Origin: Azospirillaceae bacterium
GTDB lineage: Bacteria; Pseudomonadota; Alphaproteobacteria; Azospirillales; Azospirillaceae
Assembly: GCA_028283825.1 (NCBI GenBank)
Contig: JAPWJW010000001.1
Location: 1,302,001-1,366,000 of the forward strand
Reading direction: 5' to 3'
DNA: 64,000 bases
Shown here: positions 9,491-18,138 of the stretch, in pieces
Layout: every line of letters starts with the position of its first letter
Position numbering within the stretch: the stretch's first letter is position 1
Program-made: the position numbers and the translations under genes
Notes under the pieces: generated by a model
The model's input: the letters and a program-made list of their open reading frames with translations, nothing else
Databases searched by the model: none
Told to the model about the DNA's origin: nothing

Positions 9491-10168
9491 TCAGAACGCA
9501 TACTTCAGCGTGACGCCCACCACGGGGTACCAGCTGTAGTCTTTCACGTCGTCGCGCAATTCCTGGCGTTCATCCTCCAGCTGCTGGTTGAAGCTGGGGG
9601 TGGAGGTCACGGGGCCGGTGGCGTCGAGGGAGACGCGGGGTGTGCCGTGGTACATGGCGCCCAGGTCGAAGCCCAGGCGCCAATGGTCGCTGACCGCCCC
9701 CTCGTAACCGACGCCGATATAGGGGGAGAAACGGTTGAAGGCGATCTTGCCGTTCAACTGGCCCACCTCGGTCGCGGTGTAGGTGGTGCCGTGGATGGTG
9801 TAGGTGCTGTTGGTGGGCGTGCCCTTCAGGTCGACCTCGTTCAGGTTCAGGCGCATGCCGGCGCTGAGGCGCCAGCCATCGCGGAAGGGATGCAGGTCGA
9901 CCAGCGCGCCGAAGGATTCCAGCGTGGCGTCGCCGTCGTAATGCACGTTGCGCACATCGCGGTTGGCGGAAAATGAGAAACCGTTGCCGTTGATGCGCAG
10001 GCCGAACAGGTCATCCAGCCGCGCGCCCGCCTCAAGGCCCAGGCCCAGCGTGCTGATCACCGGGCCCACGCTGTATTCGGGGGTGAATTCATTGGCGGCG
10101 ATTGCCGGAAGGGCGGCCGAGACGGCGGCCAGAGATATCAGAATGGGCATGAAACGACGGCTGCGCAT
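9491..10168 (-). CDS. Outer-membrane beta-barrel protein
   Basis: Protein of 225 residues with a signal peptide (MRSRRFMPILISLAAVSAAL, cleavage near PAIAA/NEF). Alternating polar/hydrophobic strands and a C-terminal aromatic residue in GVTLKYAF indicate a small porin-like barrel assembled by BAM. Phrases such as RLSAGMRLNLNEVDLKG and RFSPYIGVGYEG resemble OmpW/OprG-like or autotransporter-barrel-type surface proteins, but no exact family is claimed. The start at 10168 is preceded by GGGAGAA at a good distance; an ATG 27 bp upstream lacks this. Confidence 0.75.
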   Translation of the reverse strand: MRSRRFMPILISLAAVSAALPAIAANEFTPEYSVGPVISTLGLGLEAGARLDDLFGLRINGNGFSFSANRDVRNVHYDGDATLESFGALVDLHPFRDGWRLSAGMRLNLNEVDLKGTPTNSTYTIHGTTYTATEVGQLNGKIAFNRFSPYIGVGYEGAVSDHWRLGFDLGAMYHGTPRVSLDATGPVTSTPSFNQQLEDERQELRDDVKDYSWYPVVGVTLKYAF

Positions 10169-10485
10169 GGCGTTCTCCCAAAACAGACAATGCAACCTCC
10201 GCCTGTGCCGAATAATGCCGGGCCCTGCCCGCCATCATCTGGTGATCAGGCGCTATCCTGTATCGAAGTGGACCAATGGTGACGCAGGTCAACGGGGTAA
10301 TTCTTCTTCTCAATCTTAGGGTTGCATGCTTCCATTTTGGGATGGCGCCCCAGACATTTGGCTGGGGTGGTCTAGACAACCACGGATTATTGCCGGATTG
10401 GGCCTAGTGCCTTGGTCGGCCGACCCGCTTGACAGGCGGCCTTCAAGGCTTTGATCTGACACGCATTCGCTTGAGGACATGTCGA
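10169..10485. other. Intergenic stretch without recognised features
   Basis: 317 bp between the divergent barrel-protein and PPTase genes. Presumably it carries both promoters, but no convincing -35/-10 pair, operator or RNA structure was seen. GAGG at 10473-10476 is the ribosome-binding site of the PPTase. Confidence 0.5.
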
Positions 10486-11217
10486 ATGCGCGAAGTATCA
10501 CCCTTGGTCTTGCGGACCCTCTCCCTGGCTGAGGTGGATGCCACCGTTTATGATCGGCTGTGGCGGCTGCTGAATGGGGAGGAGCAGGCCCGGGCCGAGC
10601 GGTTCGTATTCGAACGCAACCGCCGGGAGTTCGTGGCGGCGCACGGCCTGACCCGCCTGCTGCTGGGCCGGCTGGCCGGCCGCGACCCGGCCGCCCTGTC
10701 GTTCGCGCCCATCACCCCGCAGGGCAAGCCTGGACTGGTCGATGCCCCGCCCGCGCTGGACTTCAACCTGTCGCATACCGATGGCCTGGTGGCCTGTGCC
10801 GTCACCCTGGCGCCGGGCGCCCGCGTGGGCCTGGATGTGGAGGATGGCGCCCGCGACGTAGGCGCGGACATTGCCACCCACATGTTTTCGGCCGATGAAC
10901 TGGCCTGGCTGGATGGGCGGCCTGGCGGCCGCGACGGCCCCGACCTGATGACCTTCTGGACCTTGAAGGAGGCTTACATCAAGGCGCTGGGCATGGGCCT
11001 GTCGCTGCCGACCGACAGCTTCAGCATCCTGCCGGCCGCCGCGTCGGGGGACTGGACGCTGGTGCGGCACGACGGGTCGCTGGCGGTGGGGCAGGGGTGC
11101 CGCTTCTGGTGCCGCGACCTGCCCAGTGGGCACAAGCTGGCGCTGGCCGTCGTGGCGCCGGAAGACCAGCTCCCCGCCGATCCGGTAATGGGTGAGGGGC
11201 TGGCCGACCTGTGGTGA
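10486..11217 (+). CDS. 4'-phosphopantetheinyl transferase, Sfp type
   Basis: Cytosolic enzyme of 243 residues that moves the phosphopantetheine arm of CoA onto carrier-protein domains (polyketide, non-ribosomal peptide or fatty-acid synthesis). The Sfp signature is complete: FNLSHTDG at 93-100, GLDVED at 115-120 (Mg ligands D117, E119) and WTLKEAYIKALG at 158-169 (E162, K161/K166). The two-lobed length is that of Sfp/EntD rather than AcpS. ATG 10486 has an upstream GAGG. No PKS/NRPS gene is in the window, so its carrier partner is elsewhere. It converges on the B12-controlled TonB receptor with a 4-bp gap, so the proximity may not be functional. Confidence 0.92.
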   Translation: MREVSPLVLRTLSLAEVDATVYDRLWRLLNGEEQARAERFVFERNRREFVAAHGLTRLLLGRLAGRDPAALSFAPITPQGKPGLVDAPPALDFNLSHTDGLVACAVTLAPGARVGLDVEDGARDVGADIATHMFSADELAWLDGRPGGRDGPDLMTFWTLKEAYIKALGMGLSLPTDSFSILPAAASGDWTLVRHDGSLAVGQGCRFWCRDLPSGHKLALAVVAPEDQLPADPVMGEGLADLW

Positions 11218-11221
11218 ACGG

Positions 11222-13315
11222 TCAGAACGTCTGGGCGATGGTGAAGCGGAACGAGCGCGGTTCCAGTGGGTGGATGTGCACGTCGGTGACACCATCGGCC
11301 GGTTCGCCCTTGAGCCGGTCGGTGTAATAATAATCGGCGGCGTCATCCTTGCTGTCGAACAGGTTGTAGACGCCGACGCCCAAGCGCAGGCCATTGGTAA
11401 GCCCGTAATCCAGCGTCAGGTTCCACTCATGATAGCCGGAGGACTGGACGCTGTTGTCCTCGATCAGCGGGTGGGCGCCCAGGTAGCGGAACTCCAGCCC
11501 GCCGGACAGGCGGCCTTCCGCCCAGGTGCCGGCCGCCCAGGGCTCGGACCCGCCCCATGAACCCAGATCCTTGAGGTACACGGCCAGCGAGCCGATGAAC
11601 TTGGGCGCGTCGGGGATGAAGTCGCCGGCCGGGTCGCTGTCGGTATAGCGGGCGTGGCTGAAGGCGACGCTGCCGTAGAACTCCAGCCAGGACCAGGGGG
11701 CGTAGGTCGTGTTCAGTTCCAGCCCCCGCCGCCGGCTGGGCCGGCCGGCCTCGGTCTGGCCCACGTCGGCGTCGTAGGTCAGTTCCGAGACGAAATCCAT
11801 CTGGAAGGCGGTCAGGGTGGCCGTCAGGTTGGGCAGGATGGTGCTGCGGATGCCCACCTCCTCCCCATTGGCCTTGGCGATCAGGGGGGCCGCACCCTGG
11901 GTGGCGCCGCGCGCGTCATCACTGTGGAAGCCACGGCCGGCGCTGACGTAGAACTCCGTCCCGTCCCACAGGGTGGCGATGGCGCTGCCCTTGGGCTGGA
12001 ACAGGCTGGCGGCCACGACGCCGGCATTGGTGCCGTGGACGGTGGCGGTCAGGTAATCCTCGCGCACGCCCACGACGGTGCGCAGCCAGGATGTCCAGCG
12101 GCTGGTGTCCTGAAGATAGGCGCCGCCGCCGGCCTCCCGCACATTGTCATTGGTCAGCATGGCCCATGCGATGCGCGCCCTGGTGGCCTGCAGGTCGACA
12201 TGGACGTCGTCATAGCGGACGTCCATGCCGGTCGTCAGTTCGTGGTCGATGCCCAGGACGGTCAAGGGCAGGGTGTAGGCGACGCCGCTGCCGGTCAGCA
12301 TGCGGTTTTCGTTCTGGGCGTGCTGGTCACCCATCACCGGGCTGTCGAGGTAATGGGTGAAGTCGTTCCACAGCGTCAGCTGGTTGTTCACCACATAGGC
12401 GTTGGCGGTCACCTCGCCGCCGGCCAGCCAGCCCTTCTCCACCGGGGTGGCGAAGGTGCCGGACAGGCCGATGCGCTGGGCGCTACCGCCGTCGGTGGGG
12501 TCCAGGGTGCCGTACCGGCCGATCAGGCCTTCCGCGATGGCGCGTTCGGGCTGGTCCGTCGTGGCGTTCCAGGTGGCGCGGTAATACATGGCGGTGACGG
12601 TGAAGCCGTCGTCCTTCCCCCCTTGGCTGTAGCGCAATACGGCGTTGCCCTTCTTCAGGTCGTCGGGATGCGTCCAGGGGCCGTCGTAGTGCACCAGCTC
12701 ACCCCCCGCCATCAGTTGGCCGGCGCCCAGGTCGGTGGTGCCGGCGCTGAAGATCCGCCCATATCCCATGGTGCCCACGGTCAGGGCGGTCTGGGTTGCG
12801 ACCTCGTTGGCGTAGCCCATCTGGATCGATCCCACGGCGGAGAAATCGCCCTGCGCCGCGAAGTAGGGTCCCTTGGTGTAGCCCAGGCCGCTGGCCAGTT
12901 CCGGGATGATGAAATTCATGTCGGTGTAGCCCTGACCGTGGGCATGGGTGCGCATGTTCACCGGCATGCCGTCCACCGACAGGGCCATGTCGGTGCCATG
13001 GTCCAGGTTGAAGCCGCGCAGCAGGTACTGGTTGGCCTTGCCCTCGCCGCTGTGGCTGGTGACCACCAGGCCGGGCACGGTCTCCAGGATCTGGCCGACG
13101 CGGTAGGCCGGCAGCAGGTCCAGCTCATCCTTCGCCACCACGCCCTGGCTGGAGGTGGTGGCCGTGCCGATCAGGTCGCGCCGGGCGGCGGTGACCACCA
13201 CTTCATCGCCCGTGGACGCGGCATCGGCGTCGGGCGTGCCGGCATAGGCGGCGGGTGTCAGGGTGATCAGCAGGAAAAGGGATGTGGTTATTCTTTCGGG
13301 AACGAAACGACCCAT
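11222..13315 (-). CDS. TonB-dependent outer-membrane receptor under B12 riboswitch control
   Basis: Outer-membrane active transporter of about 697 residues. It has a signal peptide (1-26, ending AAYAG), a TonB box region EVVVTAARRD at about 33-42, a plug domain (ILETVPGLVV; YLLRGFNLDHGTD; VDGMPVNMRTHAHGQ), then a 22-strand barrel ending in FRFTIAQTF. ATG 13315 has AGAGG upstream. The plug is more like general siderophore/unknown-substrate receptors than classical BtuB. The cobalamin riboswitch in its leader nevertheless implies uptake of cobalamin, a corrinoid or something needed when B12 is scarce, such as cobalt. Confidence 0.92.
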   Translation of the reverse strand: MGRFVPERITTSLFLLITLTPAAYAGTPDADAASTGDEVVVTAARRDLIGTATTSSQGVVAKDELDLLPAYRVGQILETVPGLVVTSHSGEGKANQYLLRGFNLDHGTDMALSVDGMPVNMRTHAHGQGYTDMNFIIPELASGLGYTKGPYFAAQGDFSAVGSIQMGYANEVATQTALTVGTMGYGRIFSAGTTDLGAGQLMAGGELVHYDGPWTHPDDLKKGNAVLRYSQGGKDDGFTVTAMYYRATWNATTDQPERAIAEGLIGRYGTLDPTDGGSAQRIGLSGTFATPVEKGWLAGGEVTANAYVVNNQLTLWNDFTHYLDSPVMGDQHAQNENRMLTGSGVAYTLPLTVLGIDHELTTGMDVRYDDVHVDLQATRARIAWAMLTNDNVREAGGGAYLQDTSRWTSWLRTVVGVREDYLTATVHGTNAGVVAASLFQPKGSAIATLWDGTEFYVSAGRGFHSDDARGATQGAAPLIAKANGEEVGIRSTILPNLTATLTAFQMDFVSELTYDADVGQTEAGRPSRRRGLELNTTYAPWSWLEFYGSVAFSHARYTDSDPAGDFIPDAPKFIGSLAVYLKDLGSWGGSEPWAAGTWAEGRLSGGLEFRYLGAHPLIEDNSVQSSGYHEWNLTLDYGLTNGLRLGVGVYNLFDSKDDAADYYYTDRLKGEPADGVTDVHIHPLEPRSFRFTIAQTF

Positions 13316-13459
13316 CTTGGTTGGCCTCTTGGCAACGTGACACGTCACCACGGACCAAAGAACGGACATCTCGGCCGACAGCCTGGTTTCCCCAAAGGCC
13401 GATGGCGGGTGTCATTCCCCATTGGTGCACCCCGCCCAATGTGCCCGTGCGTGACCACG

Positions 13460-13670
13460 ACGTGACGGCAGGTCTCCTGGCTCACGGGTCACGGCCCTGG
13501 GGACACCGCCTTCCCGGAAACCAGCGTGCTGGCCGTCCAGTGGCTTTACCCCGGGCCTTGGAAGGGCGGGGGTGGTGTCGGGCTCACCGTTCACAGTTGC
13601 GGGGGCAGCCGCGGCTTTGCGGGGTTTGAGCGCCCCATTACCGCGTTCCCTTTTCATCCCGCCCTTTCGG
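13460..13670 (-). ncRNA. Cobalamin (AdoCbl) riboswitch
   Basis: Read on the minus strand, the leader shows the ordered B12-aptamer blocks. These are AAAAGGGAA near 13647-13656, the core GCTGCCCCCGCAACTGT, GAGCCCGAC, the GCCACTG box, GGGAAGGC, and the closing GAGCCAGGAGACCTGCC near 13468-13484. It is followed by about 145 nt of leader before the TonB receptor start. By family knowledge AdoCbl binding represses the downstream gene. Confidence 0.93.
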
Positions 13671-14098
13671 GTTGGGAAACCGTCGCGCACCCTTCTACGG
13701 GGGATTGCGCCACTTGGCAAATGGGGTGTTCGCCCTATTGGGGGAAAGCACGATGGCGCAAGACCTTGTCGATTGCGTGACAACGCCCCTGATCGCGCGG
13801 GCATGGCAGCAATACGGGGCCCTTTAAGCGATTTCCCTTGTGCCTGTGACCGCTAGCATCCACTTATGCAGCCTTAAGGAATGGACGATACCGTCCGTTT
13901 CCGTGCCGGGCCGCTGGGCCTGGCGGTATCCCTGTGGGTGGCGCGTAGCGGTGGCGGCTTTTTTCTGTCCGTCCCTGTAGCACCCCTGGGCATGCTTCTC
14001 CCTTTGGACCACGCCTGCCGGCACGCGCCCGGGCAAGGGCACACCGCGAACCGCGGCCGCAAAAGAGACGGCTGGCGCGACGCCCTAGGATTCCTGTT
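13671..14098. other. Intergenic stretch between riboswitch and helicase
   Basis: Must contain the promoter of the riboswitch transcript (minus) and that of the helicase (plus). No confident promoter was seen. AGGA at 14087-14090 is the likely ribosome-binding site for the helicase TTG start. Confidence 0.45.
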
Positions 14099-15739
14099 TT
14101 GAGCACTTTCGACACGCTTTCGCTCCGGCCTGAGATTCAGGCCGCTCTGGCCCAATTGGGCCATCACACCGCCACCCCCATCCAGGCCCGTGCCATTCCG
14201 CACGCGCTGGAGGGCCGCGACGTCCTGGGCATCGCCCAGACCGGCACCGGCAAGACGGCGGCCTTCACCCTGCCCATCCTGCAGCGCCTGGGGGCCGCGC
14301 CGTCGGCCCTGCCGCTGCGCATGCCCCGCGCCCTGATCCTGACCCCGACCCGTGAGTTGGCGGTGCAGATCGGCGAGAGCATCACCAGCTACGGCGTCGG
14401 GCTGAAGCTGGCCCACACCGTCATCCTGGGCGGCGTCGGCCAGGGCAGCCAGGTGCGGGCCCTGACCAACGGCGTCGATATCATCGTCGCCACCCCCGGC
14501 CGCCTGCTGGACCTGATGACCCAGGGCCATTTGCGCCTGGACAAGGTCGAGGTCCTCGTGCTGGACGAAGCCGACCGCATGCTGGACATGGGCTTCATCC
14601 ACAGCCTGAAGAAGATCATGGCCAAGCTGCCGGCGGCCCGGCAGACGCTGTTCTTCTCCGCCACCATGCCGGCCGACGTGTCGGAACTGGCCAACAAGAT
14701 GCTGCGCAACCCCCTGCGGGTGGAGGTGACGCCCGTCTCCACCACCGCCGAGCGGATTGAGCAGAAGGTCATCTTCGTGCCGGCCACGGAAAAGCGCCAT
14801 GTGCTGGTCGACCTGATCCGCGGCGACACCGGCATGCAGCGCAGCATCGTCTTCACCCGCACCAAGCACGGCGCCAACCGCGTCTCGGCCCAGCTGGAGC
14901 AGGCGGGCATCGAGGCAGCGGCCATCCATGGCAACAAGTCACAGAACGCGCGGCAGAAGGCGCTGGACGGTTTCCGCGCCGGCAGCGTGCGGGTGCTGGT
15001 CGCGACCGACATCGCGGCGCGCGGCATCGACGTGGACGGCGTCACCCACGTGGTGAACTTCGACCTGCCGAACGAGCCTGAGACCTATGTCCACCGCATC
15101 GGCCGCACGGCCCGCGCCGGCGCCTCCGGCGTTGCCGTGTCGCTGTGCGCGGATGGCGAGGAAAAGGGCTTCCTGAAGGACATCGAGAAGCTGATCCGCA
15201 AGGCCATCCCGGTGGGTGAGCGTCCGGCCGCCACGCCGCAGGCCGCCGCCGCCCCGGTGTCCCGCCCGCCGTTGGCTGCCGGTGCCCGTCCGTCCCGTGG
15301 CGGCAATGGTGGCCAGGCCCAGGGCCGTGGTGGCCGTGGCCAGCCCCGCGCCCAGCAGGCCCGCCCCGCCGGTGACGGCCAGGCGGCGGATGCCCGGCCG
15401 CAGGGCCAGCGTCCGGCGCGGACCGAAGGCAACCGCCCGCAAGGGCAGGGTCAGGGCCGTCCCCAGGGGCAGCAGCAGGCGCGTCCGCAGGGGCCGCGTC
15501 CCCAGGGTCCCCGCCCGGCTCAGGGGGAGCGTCCCCAGGGCGACCGTCCTCAGGCGCCGCGCCCCCAGGCCCCGCGTCCGCAGGGGCCCCGGCCCGAAGG
15601 CCAGCGCAGCGATGCGCCGCGCCCGGTGCGGGATGCCCGCTCCGCGCCGTTCTCGGACTTCGTCGCGGCCCTGAATGCCAACGATGACCAGCAGCCGCAG
15701 CAGCGCGAGGGCCGCAACGGCCCGCGCCGTCGCCGCTGA
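14099..15739 (+). CDS. DEAD-box RNA helicase, RhlE-like, with long Arg/Pro/Gln-rich tail
   Basis: ATP-dependent RNA helicase of 546 residues, for ribosome assembly or RNA decay. The Q motif is near TPIQ (27-30), motif I AQTGTGKT is at 46-53, then PTRELA, TPGR, DEAD at 156-159, SAT, and in the second RecA lobe RGIDVDGV and [10 protein letters not shown]. The core ends near residue 375. The rest (about 150 residues) is low-complexity, built of short Arg-Pro-Gln-Gly units that probably bind RNA. The start is TTG 14099, with AGGA 8 bp upstream and the usual family N-terminus MSTFDTLSL. The gene for RNase E, a common degradosome partner of such helicases, lies at 29.9-33.0 kb. Confidence 0.93.
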   Translation: MSTFDTLSLRPEIQAALAQLGHHTATPIQARAIPHALEGRDVLGIAQTGTGKTAAFTLPILQRLGAAPSALPLRMPRALILTPTRELAVQIGESITSYGVGLKLAHTVILGGVGQGSQVRALTNGVDIIVATPGRLLDLMTQGHLRLDKVEVLVLDEADRMLDMGFIHSLKKIMAKLPAARQTLFFSATMPADVSELANKMLRNPLRVEVTPVSTTAERIEQKVIFVPATEKRHVLVDLIRGDTGMQRSIVFTRTKHGANRVSAQLEQAGIEAAAIHGNKSQNARQKALDGFRAGSVRVLVATDIAARGIDVDGVTHVVNFDLPNEPETYVHRIGRTARAGASGVAVSLCADGEEKGFLKDIEKLIRKAIPVGERPAATPQAAAAPVSRPPLAAGARPSRGGNGGQAQGRGGRGQPRAQQARPAGDGQAADARPQGQRPARTEGNRPQGQGQGRPQGQQQARPQGPRPQGPRPAQGERPQGDRPQAPRPQAPRPQGPRPEGQRSDAPRPVRDARSAPFSDFVAALNANDDQQPQQREGRNGPRRRR

Positions 15740-15800
15740 GCCGCCTCGGTCGTTTCCAGTTTTCCAGTTGTGATGGTTCTTAAGGAAAGAGGAGGTCCCC

Positions 15801-16040
15801 ATGGGCCGCAGCAGCAGCAAGCCGAAATCCAAGTCCGTCAACGAATTCGTCCTGTTCGACGTCCTGTATGATGACGGCAGCCGGTCGTCCAACCGCCGGG
15901 TGCCCTCGACCGAACTGGGTGGCCTGGATGGCGACGAACCCGCCCGCGCCATCATCGAGGCGCAGGATCGTGAGATCGCCGCCATGTCCGGCAACCCGCG
16001 CGGCCGCATCAAGACCCTGACCCGGTCGCCGATCCGCTGA
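15801..16040 (+). CDS. Small conserved hypothetical protein
   Basis: A 79-residue cytosolic protein. It has a basic Ser/Lys-rich N-terminus (MGRSSSKPKSKS), then an acidic/aromatic stretch (EFVLFDVLYDDGS) and a basic C-terminus. AGAGGAGG at 15789-15796 is a strong ribosome-binding site for ATG 15801, and coding bias matches the neighbours. Not recognised as a named family. It lies 61 bp after the DEAD-box helicase on the same strand and ends before a strong terminator, so it may be co-expressed with the helicase. Confidence 0.7.
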   Translation: MGRSSSKPKSKSVNEFVLFDVLYDDGSRSSNRRVPSTELGGLDGDEPARAIIEAQDREIAAMSGNPRGRIKTLTRSPIR

Positions 16041-16082
16041 CGGCCGGTGCTGATCCGTCCGGATCGATTGCCCGTATTGACG

Positions 16083-16120
16083 AACGCCCCGTGGTTCCGG
16101 CCCCGGGGCGTTTTGTTTTT
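16083..16120 (+). terminator. Rho-independent terminator
   Basis: AACGCCCCG (16083-16091) pairs with CGGGGCGTT (16104-16112), followed by TTGTTTTT. It closes the helicase/small-protein transcript. Confidence 0.85.
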
Positions 16121-16169
16121 GACGGGACGCCTGGGGGCGGCCCACCCTGGTCGGGCGGAAGGAGAGCAC

Positions 16170-16601
16170 ATGGCATCCCTGACACGGCCCCTGGCCACCA
16201 ACATCGCGGCCTACGCCACCAGTCTGGTGGTGTTCCTGGGCCTGGATGCGGTGTGGCTGACCCTGACGGCCGACATCTATCGCGGCACCCTGGGCGACAT
16301 GGTGGCGGGGCAGGCGCGGCTGGTGCCGGCGGTGCTGTTCTATCTGCTGGACGTGGCCGGCATCGTCTTCTTCTGCATCCGGCCCGCCCTGGCGCAGGCA
16401 TCCGGACGGGTGCGACCGGCGCTGGTGAAGGGCGCGTTGTTCGGTTTCTTCACCTATGCCACCTACGATTTGACCAACTATGCCACCCTGCGCATCTGGA
16501 CGGCCGGCATCACCGCGCTGGACATGGCCTGGGGCACGGCGCTGACCGCCGTCGCGGCGGGGGCGGGCTATCTGGCCGCGCGCCATATACGCGGCATTTG
16601 A
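16170..16601 (+). CDS. DUF2177 family membrane protein
   Basis: Inner-membrane protein of 143 residues with four hydrophobic segments. The N-terminal helix runs into the motif GLDAVWLTLTADIYRG, and later FGFFTYATYDLTNYATL is typical of DUF2177 (PF09945). Function unknown in the family. ATG 16170 is preceded by GGAAGGAGAG. The stop codon lies inside the left arm of a perfect 12-bp inverted repeat that begins dispersed repeat copy A. Confidence 0.85.
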   Translation: MASLTRPLATNIAAYATSLVVFLGLDAVWLTLTADIYRGTLGDMVAGQARLVPAVLFYLLDVAGIVFFCIRPALAQASGRVRPALVKGALFGFFTYATYDLTNYATLRIWTAGITALDMAWGTALTAVAAGAGYLAARHIRGI

Positions 16602-16754
16602 ACGGGGCCGTTCAAATGCGCCCTCAGGCGCCGGGCGCCAGCATCCGCTGGCTTGGCTGATCCTCGCTTTCCAGTCCGCCTCTGGCTCCCCGGAATGCTC
16701 CGGCGGACGCCGTCGCGTCCTACAGCGACACGAATCAAAACTTCGGGCCGCTGG
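16594..16754 (+). repeat. Dispersed structured repeat, copy A
   Basis: It begins with a perfect hairpin GCATTTGAACGG-GG-CCGTTCAAATGC (16594-16619). Then come CCCTCAGGCGCCGGGCG, hairpin 1 CCAGC-ATCC-GCTGG (16638-16651), the conserved CTTTCCAGTCCGC block, a small hairpin CCGGA-ATGC-TCCGG (16690-16703), hairpin 2 GGACGC-CGTC-GCGTCC (16705-16720) and a terminal CAGCG...CGCTGG stem to 16754. It fills the convergent gap between the DUF2177 gene and the lipoprotein gene and ends 3 bp from the latter's stop. Related copies lie at 24609-24758, 57249-57379 and, inverted, 29024-29145. Confidence 0.85.
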
Positions 16755-16756
16755 AT

Positions 16757-17242
16757 CTATTTCAGCAGGAAGCTGTAGGGCCGGCCGTTGGATGTGCGGT
16801 TGACGATCTGGCCCGGGGTATATTCGAAGGTGTCGTCCAGCAGGACGCGGGTGTAGACGGGCTTGCCCACCATGGCCAGCGGCGCCACGTCCGCCAGTTC
16901 GTAATGCAGGTGCACCTTGTTGCCGTCCATGACGGTGACCACGGTGACATCGCCGCCGAAGCAAACCTGGCCGTTGAACTTGGCGCGGACGTAATAGGTG
17001 TCGCGTCCGTCCATCAGCACGGATGATTCAATCCGGCGGATTTCCACCGGCGTCAGCGGTACCTCAAGCCGGTACATGGAAATGAGGTCGGTGCCGGTGG
17101 GGCGGCTGGTGTGCAGGGTCAGCGCGCAGGCCGCCTGCAACAGCTTCTGATCGGGGCCGGGGCCCGTCTCATCCCCGCCGCCGCAGCCGGCCAGGGCCAG
17201 GCCTGCCAGCAGCGCCATGCCCGCACTTTTCAGATACCGCAT
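16757..17242 (-). CDS. Putative lipoprotein, last gene of the rpoE-chrR transcript
   Basis: A 161-residue protein with a type II signal peptide: MRYLKSAGMALLAGLALAGC, lipobox LAGC with lipidated C20. The mature part is a compact mixed domain (LTPVEIRRIESSVLMDGRDT; YYVRAKFNGQVCFGGDVTVV) of unrecognised family. It lies 85 bp downstream of the DUF1295 gene on the same strand, so it may belong to the RpoE-ChrR operon. Repeat copy A begins 2 bp beyond its stop and could form the 3-prime end of its mRNA. Function unknown. Confidence 0.7.
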   Translation of the reverse strand: MRYLKSAGMALLAGLALAGCGGGDETGPGPDQKLLQAACALTLHTSRPTGTDLISMYRLEVPLTPVEIRRIESSVLMDGRDTYYVRAKFNGQVCFGGDVTVVTVMDGNKVHLHYELADVAPLAMVGKPVYTRVLLDDTFEYTPGQIVNRTSNGRPYSFLLK

Positions 17243-17327
17243 CCTGTCATCCCCCGCGCCATCGTCCACCCCAGCTATCGAATGGCCGCCGGCGCCGGTC
17301 AAGGACCATTGTGCTGGCCTTGGGAAG

Positions 17328-18134
17328 CTAACCCTTTGGCGGCAGGGGGAAGAAGGCGCTGGTCCGCCGTTGATAGTCGGCGAAGGCCGCCCCCCGGGAC
17401 CGCGCCATGTGCGCCTCCAGATGCGGGATGCCGGAGACATGGACCAGCAGCCAATACATGATCGCCGGCCCGCCGAACGCCAGCCAGCCCCAGGGCCACA
17501 CGCCGTCAGGACCCGGCGCCAGGGCGAAGCAGGGATAGGCCAGCCACCCCAGCCATTCGAAGAAATAGTTGGGATGGCGCGACCAGCGCCATAGGCCGGT
17601 GTCGCAGACCTTGCCATGGCCGCCCGTGCGGCGGAACCGCGCCAGTTGCGCATCCGCCAGCCCTTCGCCCAGCACGGCGGCCAGCAGGACCAGCGTGCCC
17701 AGGACATCCGGGATGCCCAGGCCGGGCGCCGGGTTGCGGGCGGCGAGATAGAGGGGGACCATCAGCAGGGCCGCCGCCACGGCTTGGGCTTGCAGAAACC
17801 AGAACATGCGGCGGGGGGCCGCGGCACCCCAGTCCTGGGTCAACTGCGCATAGCGGGGATCATCGCCGGCGCCCCGTGTGCGCAAGGCGATGTGCGTTCC
17901 CAGCCGCGCCGACCACAGGAAGATCAGCGTGCCCACCAGCACCTGGCGCGGGCTGGCGGCATCCTGTCCATTCAGCGGGACCAGGGCCACCGCCACCCCG
18001 CCCAACCCCATGGCGAAGGACCAGCAGGTGTCCACCCAGCCCGATGCCCGTGTCGCCTGTTGCAGGCCCCAGGCCAGCGCCATGGCGGCGCTCAAGGCCG
18101 CCGCGACGATGATGCCCAGCGCCGCGATGCCCAT
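17328..18134 (-). CDS. DUF1295 family membrane protein (steroid 5-alpha-reductase-like)
   Basis: Integral membrane protein of 268 residues with about six hydrophobic helices. The C-terminal signature GLWRWSRHPNYFFEWLGW and HVSGIPHLEAHMARSRG is that of DUF1295 proteins, related to steroid 5-alpha-reductases and isoprenylcysteine methyltransferases (NADPH- or SAM-dependent enzymes acting on lipids). It starts 4 bp after the chrR stop, so it is in the sigma-factor operon. DUF1295 genes commonly accompany CFA-synthase-like genes in RpoE/ChrR regulons, which suggests a role in modifying membrane fatty acids. Its actual reaction is not known. Confidence 0.85.
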   Translation of the reverse strand: MGIAALGIIVAAALSAAMALAWGLQQATRASGWVDTCWSFAMGLGGVAVALVPLNGQDAASPRQVLVGTLIFLWSARLGTHIALRTRGAGDDPRYAQLTQDWGAAAPRRMFWFLQAQAVAAALLMVPLYLAARNPAPGLGIPDVLGTLVLLAAVLGEGLADAQLARFRRTGGHGKVCDTGLWRWSRHPNYFFEWLGWLAYPCFALAPGPDGVWPWGWLAFGGPAIMYWLLVHVSGIPHLEAHMARSRGAAFADYQRRTSAFFPLPPKG

Positions 18135-18138
18135 GGCG

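Noticed and set aside
16621-16754. Repeat copies read as coding sequence (frames containing GEPEADWK and ASGCWRPAPEGA)
   Set aside because: The shared peptide arises from the repeat read on the minus strand, but stems covary without regard to codons and there is no start signal.
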